From Flavipsychrobacter sp. (lineage in GTDB: Bacteria; Bacteroidota; Bacteroidia; Chitinophagales; Chitinophagaceae): DNA of 64,000 bases. Each line of letters starts with the position of its first letter. Position 1 is the stretch's first letter. The stretch covers positions 1 to 64,000 of the forward strand of contig JAEUVY010000080.1 in assembly GCA_016786565.1 (NCBI GenBank). Reading direction: 5' to 3'. This document shows, one piece after another, positions 9,389 through 15,253 of this stretch. The notes below the pieces were generated by a model. The model was not told where the DNA came from and made no database searches. It saw only the letters and a program-made list of their open reading frames with translations. Both the position numbers and the translations under genes were made by a program.

Positions 9389-9438
9389 CTGCGCAAAAAC
9401 TGCGCACTTCTGCGCACCTGCTTCCCAATTTTGCGCAG
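9389..9438. repeat. CTGCGCA short repeats
   Basis: CTGCGCA occurs at 9389, 9400 and 9410 and inverted (TGCGCAG) at 9432. The spacing of 10-11 bp is close to one helical turn. Function unknown. Confidence 0.6.
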
Positions 9439-9457
9439 GTGAGAAGTGGGCTTTTTT
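9407..9457 (+). terminator. Plus-strand terminator-like hairpin without an obvious gene
   Basis: CTTCT-(GCG bulge)-CACCTGC pairs with GCAGGTG-AGAAG and is followed by TGGGC and six T residues, the form of an intrinsic terminator on the plus strand. No plus-strand gene ends before it: the neighbouring genes are all on the minus strand. Confidence 0.5.
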
Positions 9458-9652
9458 CATTATACGACCAATGAATCCTCATTCCTTTCAAGTTCTATTC
9501 AAGTTACGACCACGTATGATAACCGGCAAGGGGAATGTTTTATGATAGTGCGTTTTTTGTAGTATGGTAGAAAGTTGTTTGCTTCTTTCCCATCCGCTCT
9601 TGTTCTTTTCTTTTCAAATTCGGATGGCGGAAGGAAGACTTAGAAACGTTCG

Positions 9653-9696
9653 GGCGTTACAAACGCCACACCATGGGATCCGCGTTGCAAACGCGG
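9653..9696. repeat. Pair of REP-like palindromes
   Basis: GGCGTT-ACA-AACGCC (9653-9667) and CCGCGTT-GCA-AACGCGG (9680-9696) are perfect short palindromes of the same design (GCGTT ... AACGC). They look like extragenic palindromic (REP-type) elements. I see no transposase gene of the REP-associated type in the window. Confidence 0.65.
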
Positions 9697-9709
9697 ACCA
9701 GTGAAGATT

Positions 9710-9787
9710 TGAAGATGATGGGATGCGCGTGTGACATTCTAAGGCGGGAGTAGAACCGGTATAAAAAAGTCTCGAATGCTTTCGGGA
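9710..9787. repeat. First copy of a ~80-bp diverged direct repeat
   Basis: Shares with 9986-10069 the order TGAAGATG, GATGCGCGTGTG, ATTCTAAGGC, TATAAAA and a TCTCGAA/TTCGGGA hairpin. Both copies lie in the gap between the tRNA genes and the membrane-protein gene. Confidence 0.7.
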
Positions 9788-9794
9788 TTGGGTA

Positions 9795-9859
9795 GCTCCT
9801 ACGGAGCATATGAATCTTACTGAAACTATGCTACAAAGCGGATGCTCCTAACGGAGCAT
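9795..9859. repeat. Pair of GCTCC palindromes
   Basis: GCTCC-TAC-GGAGC (9795-9807) and ATGCTCC-TAAC-GGAGCAT (9842-9859) are related palindromes 47 bp apart. Confidence 0.65.
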
Positions 9860-9948
9860 TTCTTGACCGGTTATTGGATAATGGAATAGATAAACGGATC
9901 TGCTCAGGCGCCACAAACATGGACCAGTGGCGGTTTTGTTTGTCAGAA

Positions 9949-9968
9949 CCTACCTGTCGGCAGGTAGG
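9949..9968. repeat. Perfect palindrome CCTACCTG-TCGG-CAGGTAGG
   Basis: An 8-bp perfect stem with a 4-base loop in non-coding DNA, REP-like. Confidence 0.7.
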
Positions 9969-9985
9969 CTAAGATTGATAGGATC

Positions 9986-10069
9986 TGAAGATGGTAAGAT
10001 GCGCGTGTGTGATTCTAAGGCTTGGAGCAAACCCGATATAAAATAAAAAAGTCCCGAACGCTTTCGGGA
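9986..10069. repeat. Second copy of the ~80-bp direct repeat, ending in a terminator
   Basis: Diverged duplicate of 9710-9787. It ends with the hairpin TCCCGAA / TTCGGGA (10052-10069), which on the minus strand is followed by a U-rich tract. Confidence 0.7.
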
Positions 10070-10098
10070 ACTAAATCGTAATACTGTAAATAAAATAA

Positions 10099-10290
10099 GA
10101 TTGAACTGCTGTAAAAAGAAAAAAGAAGAGTCCCGAATGCTTTCGGGATTGGGATTGAACTGCTGTAAAAAGAAAAAAGAAGAGTCCCGAATGCTTTCGG
10201 GATTTGGATTGAACTGCTGTAAAAAGAAAAAAGAAGAGTCCCGAATGCTTTCGGGATTTGGATTGAACTGCTGTAAAAAGAAAAAAGAAG

Positions 10291-10292
<2 letters not shown>
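10099..10292 (-). repeat. 54-bp tandem array of terminators carrying a tRNA-Thr 3' fragment
   Basis: Units begin at 10099, 10153, 10207 and 10261 (exact 54-bp period; the last is cut at the tRNA gene). On the minus strand each full unit contains GCAGTTCAATCC, identical to part of the T-arm of the adjacent tRNA-Thr, then the hairpin TCCCGAA-AGCA-TTCGGGA and a T-rich tail. Hairpins lie at 10131-10148, 10185-10202 and 10239-10256. The array follows the tRNA cluster directly and should act as a serial terminator. Confidence 0.9.
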
Positions 10293-10362
<70 letters not shown>

Positions 10363-10388
10363 TAAGAATTTAAGAACTTTTGAAAGCG

Positions 10389-10461
10389 AGCGGGAGACGA
10401 GGCTCGAACCCGCGACCTACAGCTTGGAAGGCTGTCGCTCTACCAACTGAGCTACTCCCGC
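10389..10461 (-). tRNA. tRNA-Gly (TCC)
   Basis: A 73-base cloverleaf: acceptor GCGGGAG/CTCCCGC, anticodon arm ACAGC-CTTCCAA-GCTGT (anticodon TCC), T-loop TTCGAGC. CCA is not encoded. Confidence 0.97.
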
Positions 10462-10522
10462 TTAATTTGCTTTTTCGCAAATGAGTCAAGTACAAAGTAC
10501 AAGACCCATTCGCTATTCGCAG

Positions 10523-10606
10523 TGGGGACAGGAGGATTCGAACCTCCGAAGTCGAAAGACGGCAGATTTACAGTCTGCTCACGTTGGCCGCTTGTGGAAT
10601 GTCCCC
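10523..10606 (-). tRNA. tRNA-Tyr (GTA)
   Basis: An 84-base class II tRNA with acceptor GGGGACA/TGTCCCC, anticodon arm GCAGA-CTGTAAA-TCTGC (anticodon GTA), a long variable arm and discriminator A. CCA is not encoded. Confidence 0.97.
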
Positions 10607-10613
10607 TTGAATT

Positions 10614-10658
10614 AAAAAGTCAAAAGTGGAAGTTTACACACCCGACTTTTGACTTTTT
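10614..10658. terminator. Long inverted repeat between tRNA-Thr(TGT) and tRNA-Tyr
   Basis: A perfect 14-bp stem (AAAAAGTCAAAAGT / ACTTTTGACTTTTT) with a 17-base loop. It resembles a weak, AT-rich terminator or processing hairpin inside the tRNA transcript; which of the two is not clear. Confidence 0.45.
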
Positions 10659-10676
10659 ATTCTTTTTTTAAACCAG

Positions 10677-10749
10677 AGCCACTTGCCGGAATCGAACCAG
10701 CGACCTACTGATTACAAATCAGTTGCTCTACCAGCTGAGCTAAAGTGGC
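10677..10749 (-). tRNA. tRNA-Thr (TGT)
   Basis: A 73-base cloverleaf: acceptor GCCACTT/AAGTGGC, anticodon arm ACTGA-TTTGTAA-TCAGT (anticodon TGT), T-loop TTCGATT. First gene of the tRNA cluster. Confidence 0.97.
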
Positions 10750-10790
10750 TTTAAATGAAAGAACTGTGTTCCCTTATCAGTGAAGGGACT

Positions 10791-10822
10791 GCAAAAGTAG
10801 AAAAATTTCTGAGTCCTGCAAA
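10791..10822 (-). promoter_or_regulatory. Promoter of the tRNA cluster
   Basis: Minus strand: TTTG, 19-base spacer, TACTTTTG, an exact match to the Bacteroidota promoter form TTTG-N19-TAnnTTTG, about 42 bp upstream of tRNA-Thr(TGT). Confidence 0.85.
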
Positions 10823-10913
10823 TATTTTTCAAAAAATCTGAAACATCTTTCCTGTTTCAATATGGAGCTTTCTTTTCGGAGGCAACGCCGTGTGTACACG
10901 GGCGTTCACGATG

Positions 10914-11504
10914 CTATTTTTTGTTGAGCAAATAGTAATCGAAAGTATCGTTCTGCCAGTTGAAAGACTTGTTGATGCTTCTTGTCCAAACACGGCCTGC
11001 GATAGAATCGGGACGGTACATTACGCCCCACCCACCTCTTATGCGGTATTGGTCGTAGAACATGTTCTGCGCCATAGTGGAGTCGAAGATGAAGATATCT
11101 TTCCTTACGCTATCGACCTTGCAGAGGATGTTGCTATAGTTCTTGTTGTTGTTGAAGTTGTAAATGAAGAACGTTGTGTAGGTTGCTGATGCCTTTAACT
11201 CCATTGGATACACTGTGTCTTTGCCCAAGTGAGAAACAGAATCGCTGCCGATGGTCTTGAAATGCGCGGTCCAGTGTCCGTAATATTTCTCGACAGTCTT
11301 TACCGAGCAATCTGTACCCTCAAAACCTACGGGGCAGACACACTTACCGCTGTCGCAAGCACCGCCATTGGTACAAACAACATAGTTGCACGACCAAGGC
11401 CTGTCTTCCAGAGGCTTGGTGCATGAAGAGACGTACGTAACCGAAAGAACAACCGATAGAATTCCTAATACTGTTATTACCAGGCCACTTTTCTTAATTA
11501 CCAT
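10914..11504 (-). CDS. EGF-like domain lipoprotein
   Basis: A 196-residue lipoprotein: hydrophobic leader with lipobox VSSC (C28), then an EGF-like module with six cysteines (CNYVVCTNGGACDSGKCVC ... GTDC), then a ~130-residue domain beginning KYYGHWTAHF that resembles the lipocalin-like modules often attached to such EGF units in Chitinophagia (inference). The product is probably held on the outer membrane. A paralogue with the same design is at 18762-19292. Function unknown. Confidence 0.85.
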   Translation of the reverse strand: MVIKKSGLVITVLGILSVVLSVTYVSSCTKPLEDRPWSCNYVVCTNGGACDSGKCVCPVGFEGTDCSVKTVEKYYGHWTAHFKTIGSDSVSHLGKDTVYPMELKASATYTTFFIYNFNNNKNYSNILCKVDSVRKDIFIFDSTMAQNMFYDQYRIRGGWGVMYRPDSIAGRVWTRSINKSFNWQNDTFDYYLLNKK

Positions 11505-11600
11505 GGCATAAATTTAGTTAAAGTTTTCAATTTTGTATCACCGACAACACATATGTTCTTTTTTCAGAACACAAACCATTTTGGAGCTTTGTGGCAGGAA

Positions 11601-12992
11601 TTACATCTGCTTCAGCTCGCCCACCAATGACTGCAGTACCTTCTTGGCATCGCCGAAAAGCATGGATGATTTGGGGCGGAAGAACAGTTCGTTCTCGATG
11701 CCGGCATAACCAGGCTTCATGCTACGCTTGTTGACAATAACGTGGTCGGCCTTTTCAACCTCGAGAATAGGCATGCCGTAGATGGGGCTTGAAGGATCTT
11801 CCTTGGCGGCAGGGTTCACCACGTCGTTGGCACCAAGGATGAGTACTACGTTTGTGCCACCCATCTGGTCGTTGGCGTCTTCCATCTCCAGCAGTTTTTC
11901 GTAAGGCACATCGGCCTCGGCCAGAAGAACGTTCATGTGACCCGGCATACGACCCGCAACCGGGTGGATACCATAACTCACCTCTACGCCTTTTTCGTTG
12001 AGTACTTTTTCCAGCTCGTGACAGGTATGCTGTGCCTGTGCAACCGCCAGACCATAGCCGGGGATGATCATGACCTTGGAAGCATAAGCCATAAGCGTGG
12101 CTGTGTCATTGAGCGAAATTTCCTTGTATGAACCCTGGTCTTTCGCGCCGGCAGCACCGCCTGTTTTGGCAGCACCGAATGAACCGATCAATACGTTTTT
12201 GAGCGAGCGGTTCATGGCCTTACACATAAGGATGGTGAGGATGGTACCGGCAGAACCTACGAGGATACCACCGGTGAGCATTACCGGATTGTCGTACAGG
12301 AAGCCCCCGAAAGCGGCAGCAACACCGGTAAATGAGTTGAGCAGGGAAATAACCACGGGCATATCTGCCCCACCGATAGGCATCACGAAGAGAACACCAT
12401 ACAGGGCGGAAAGCGCAAGGATACCATAGAACAGCATGGGGTTGCCGGCAGACATACCCATGATGACCATAGTGGCGAGGACGATGAGGCCACCGAAAAT
12501 GATGAAGTTGATGACCTGTCCCCCGGGAATAGTGCGGTCTTTGATCTTGCCATTCAGTTTGCCCCACGCTATCATACTGCCCGCGAATGAAACGGTACCG
12601 ATCATCATACCCAAGGCAATAACCACCAGCATGCCGGTAGATTTTTCTTCAGGCTTGGCATACTCTACGAGCGATATGAGCATGGCGCAGGCGCCACCCA
12701 TACCGTTGAAAAGGCTCACCATCTCGGGCATGGCGGTCATCTGTACCTTTTTTGCGGCAATGGTGCCGACAACAGTACCGATGATGAGGCCTCCAAAGAT
12801 CCAGGCGTAGTTGTGCAGCGACTCTCCGTTGTGTTTGTACAGGAAGATGGTAGCAAAAATAGCTATGGCCATACCTGCTGCTGCCACCAGATTGCCTTTG
12901 CGGGCAGTCTCGGGGTGCGACAACATTTTCAGACCCATGATGAATGTGATGGACCCGATGAGGTAGCTTAACTGAAGAATCATGTTTTCCAT
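11601..12992 (-). CDS. pntB: NAD(P) transhydrogenase subunit beta
   Basis: A 463-residue protein with about nine transmembrane segments followed by the NADP(H)-binding domain III (VMIIPGYGLAVAQAQH, GIHPVAGRMPGHMNVLLAEA, GANDVVNPAAKEDPSSPI, KRSMKPGYAGIEN). The enzyme couples hydride transfer between NADH and NADP+ to proton movement and supplies NADPH. It is the third pnt gene on the minus strand, after the alpha-1 (13906-15024) and alpha-2 (13538-13858) genes, in the split three-subunit arrangement known from Rhodospirillum. A four-helix-bundle gene lies between it and the alpha-2 gene. Confidence 0.97.
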   Translation of the reverse strand: MENMILQLSYLIGSITFIMGLKMLSHPETARKGNLVAAAGMAIAIFATIFLYKHNGESLHNYAWIFGGLIIGTVVGTIAAKKVQMTAMPEMVSLFNGMGGACAMLISLVEYAKPEEKSTGMLVVIALGMMIGTVSFAGSMIAWGKLNGKIKDRTIPGGQVINFIIFGGLIVLATMVIMGMSAGNPMLFYGILALSALYGVLFVMPIGGADMPVVISLLNSFTGVAAAFGGFLYDNPVMLTGGILVGSAGTILTILMCKAMNRSLKNVLIGSFGAAKTGGAAGAKDQGSYKEISLNDTATLMAYASKVMIIPGYGLAVAQAQHTCHELEKVLNEKGVEVSYGIHPVAGRMPGHMNVLLAEADVPYEKLLEMEDANDQMGGTNVVLILGANDVVNPAAKEDPSSPIYGMPILEVEKADHVIVNKRSMKPGYAGIENELFFRPKSSMLFGDAKKVLQSLVGELKQM

Positions 12993-13007
12993 ACTGTATA
13001 ATTAAAT

Positions 13008-13031
13008 TCCAAATTTAAAATTCCAAATTCC
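13008..13031. repeat. Left inverted repeat of the four-helix-bundle unit
   Basis: TCCAAATT-TAAAAT-TCCAAATTCC. Its inverted partner is at 13498-13521; 18 of 24 positions are strictly identical, with the differences confined to the central six bases. Confidence 0.75.
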
Positions 13032-13119
13032 AGTGTGAAATCTCCGATCCAAAAATTCAAAATCTCAAGTCTTTCAATCAAAAACCGTCAGCACTTTTGA
13101 ATTTTCCCAAGACATTTCA

Positions 13120-13449
13120 TTACTGCACTTTATTAATAATGGCTGAAAGTATTCTTCGCAATTCTTCAGCCTCCTGCTTTAATGCGTTCCTTTTCAAATC
13201 TTGATCTACAATCACTAACTCCAACCAATATTGTGTTTCTTTTGCTTCCTTCCTTGCAATCCTCAACCTCATCAATAAATCCTGTTTCCCCAACTTTTCA
13301 TTCGCCTCAATGTAATTCGCCCCTATCGAAGATGAGGAACGAACCAGTTGTTTTATATATACTGTGTTAATCGTATCGTGCTTTAGTATCCGACAAAAAT
13401 CTCTTACATCCGTTGCAAACTTTAAACACCTCAACTCTAATTCATTCAT
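13120..13449 (-). CDS. Four-helix-bundle protein (S23/IVP family)
   Basis: A 109-residue helical protein of the four-helix-bundle family that was first found encoded in 23S rRNA intervening sequences, and which is related to the Avd accessory proteins of diversity-generating retroelements. Recognised by FATDVRDFCRILKHD, QLVRSSSSIGANYIEANE, the RIARKEAKETQYWLEL motif and a C-terminal helix ending in LRRILSAIINKVQ. It interrupts the pnt operon and is bounded by inverted repeats at 13008-13031 and 13498-13521, so the ~510-bp unit looks like an inserted element. No reverse transcriptase or variable repeat is nearby. Its cellular function is unknown. Confidence 0.88.
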   Translation of the reverse strand: MNELELRCLKFATDVRDFCRILKHDTINTVYIKQLVRSSSSIGANYIEANEKLGKQDLLMRLRIARKEAKETQYWLELVIVDQDLKRNALKQEAEELRRILSAIINKVQ

Positions 13450-13497
13450 ACTGTTTAGTTAATTCCCCAATCTCCGCCAACCTCAATGTTTCCTTTG

Positions 13498-13521
13498 GGA
13501 ATTTGGAGTTTGGAATTTGGA
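13498..13521. repeat. Right inverted repeat of the four-helix-bundle unit
   Basis: GGAATTTGGA-GTTTGG-AATTTGGA, the inverted partner of 13008-13031. Confidence 0.75.
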
Positions 13522-13537
13522 CAGAGCGGTGTGCCTG

Positions 13538-13858
13538 TTATTTCTTTTTCTTTTTGCCGAACATCTCGAGCATGCGGTCTGTAACGACGAAGCCACCTAC
13601 CACATTGAGCGTACCGAGGATAACCGCGAGGAAACCGAGGGTTAGCGCGAGGTAATCGTCGGACGGAGCCTGCCCCATAACGATGATGGCACCAATGATA
13701 ACCACCCCGTGGATGGCGTTGGCACCACTCATGAGGGGGGTATGCAGCACTGATGGCACCCGCGAAATGACCTCGATGCCGAGGAATATAGACAGGATGA
13801 CGATGGTGAGCAACCTGTATGTTGCGGCATCGGTGAAAAGACTGATCAGAGTATCCAT
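13538..13858 (-). CDS. pntAB: NAD(P) transhydrogenase subunit alpha, part 2
   Basis: A 106-residue membrane protein with three to four hydrophobic segments (LLTIVILSIFLGIEVISRVP, GVVIIGAIIVMG, ALTLGFLAVILGTLNVVGGF) and the sequence VPSVLHTPLMSGANAIHGV typical of the membrane part of the alpha subunit. The C-terminus is a lysine tail. It works with the products of the flanking pnt genes as a proton-translocating transhydrogenase. It starts 47 bp after the alpha-1 gene. Confidence 0.95.
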   Translation of the reverse strand: MDTLISLFTDAATYRLLTIVILSIFLGIEVISRVPSVLHTPLMSGANAIHGVVIIGAIIVMGQAPSDDYLALTLGFLAVILGTLNVVGGFVVTDRMLEMFGKKKKK

Positions 13859-13905
13859 TTATATGAAGTTTGTATAGTTTAAAAAATTGCGGTAGCGACA
13901 ACGGA

Positions 13906-15024
13906 TCAGGCACCGAGCAGGCCCAGCACACGGTCGTTGACCACCTTGCCACCGGCTGTAATAGCGGTGCCCTTCACGATGTCATCTTCAAAATTGAGGT
14001 TGACGCCCCCGTCTTTGTCGATGATGAGTTTGGAGAAATTGAGCACGTTCTTGGCATATACCTTGCTGGCATCGGAAGAGGCCGTAGCTGCCAGGGCCGA
14101 ATTGCCTATGATGGCCACCCCGTTGTGCATGACCGTCTTGTTGTCTTCGGTAAGATCGGTATTGCCACCCGTAACTGAAGCAATGTCTATGATGACCGAA
14201 CCCGGCCTCATATCTTCTATCATGGCCTTTGTGATGAGTATAGGCGCTTTGCGGCCGGGGATCTGAGCGGTAGTGATGATCACATCAGATTTCTTTGCAT
14301 GCTCGTGTATCTTATCGCGCTGGCGTTTCTGGAAATCTTCGGACTGCTCAACGGCATAACCACCGGCTTTGGATGCATCAGCAGCACCTTCCACCTCCAC
14401 AAACTTGGCACCAAGGCTCATTACCTCTTCCTTAACGGCAGGGCGGGTATCGAATACCTCGACGACTGCGCCGAGGCGTTTTGCTGTGGCGATGGCCTGA
14501 AGACCGGCAACGCCAGCACCGAGGATGAGTACCTTGGCAGGAGGAATGCTGCCCGCGGCGGTCATAAACATCGGGAAATAGCGGCAGTACTGATAGGCTG
14601 CCAGCAACACTGCCTTGTAACCGGCAATGTTGGCCTGCGAGCTGAGTACGTCCATACTTTGCGCACGGGTGGTGCGCGGAATGGTATCGAGACTGAAGAC
14701 GGTATAATTTTTGGCGGCCCAGTCTTGCATGAGGCGGAAATTGAATAGCGGCTGATAGACACCCATCAATACCGCACCGGGTTTCGCGTTGCCGGCATTG
14801 GCTATCTGAATGGTTAGCACAACATCGGCCTGCGCGTTGATATCGGCAGCGGACTTGATGGCAGCACCTGCGGCGGTGTATGCATCGTTGTTGAAGAATG
14901 CAGCAACACCTGCACCATCTTCGATCCACACGGTCACGTTCATTTTGGTGAGTGCTGCCACTACTTCAGGAACGAGAGAAACGCGTGTTTCGGGGGCCTG
15001 TTCTTTCAATACGCCTACTATCAT
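13906..15024 (-). CDS. pntAA: NAD(P) transhydrogenase subunit alpha, part 1
   Basis: A 372-residue soluble NAD(H)-binding subunit (domain I): MIVGVLKEQAPETRVSLVPE at the N-terminus, AQSMDVLSSQANIAGYKAVL, the Rossmann motif VLILGAGVAGLQAIATAKRLGA, then the mobile-loop and IPGRKAPILIT segments. It ends before the membrane part, as expected for the split alpha subunit. It is the first gene of the pnt operon. Confidence 0.97.
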   Translation of the reverse strand: MIVGVLKEQAPETRVSLVPEVVAALTKMNVTVWIEDGAGVAAFFNNDAYTAAGAAIKSAADINAQADVVLTIQIANAGNAKPGAVLMGVYQPLFNFRLMQDWAAKNYTVFSLDTIPRTTRAQSMDVLSSQANIAGYKAVLLAAYQYCRYFPMFMTAAGSIPPAKVLILGAGVAGLQAIATAKRLGAVVEVFDTRPAVKEEVMSLGAKFVEVEGAADASKAGGYAVEQSEDFQKRQRDKIHEHAKKSDVIITTAQIPGRKAPILITKAMIEDMRPGSVIIDIASVTGGNTDLTEDNKTVMHNGVAIIGNSALAATASSDASKVYAKNVLNFSKLIIDKDGGVNLNFEDDIVKGTAITAGGKVVNDRVLGLLGA

Positions 15025-15195
15025 AAAATGTTGGAAATCTTTATTAATGTTCTGAAAAATAAGTCATTAATTCGAAAAAAGAAAATTTGTAGGTCAATTT
15101 TCGACGGGAATACCGCACTATTTTTTTGTAAGGCCGGGATAAAGTGATGGAAATCACATTTTGAACAATTGGTTAAAAAAATGGAACAAGTGCTA

Positions 15196-15233
15196 AAAAC
15201 GAGAGAGAGGACCGTGGTCCTCTCTCTCGTTTT
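15196..15233 (-). terminator. Strong terminator after the 973-residue T9SS protein gene
   Basis: A perfect hairpin of about 16 bp (AACGAGAGAGAGGACC / GGTCCTCTCTCTCGTT) with A- and T-runs on both flanks. Confidence 0.9.
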
Positions 15234-15253
15234 ATTACTGTGAGCAATAGTAC

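Noticed and set aside
13120..13449. Diversity-generating retroelement
   Set aside because: The four-helix-bundle protein is Avd-related by family, but no reverse transcriptase or template/variable repeat is near.
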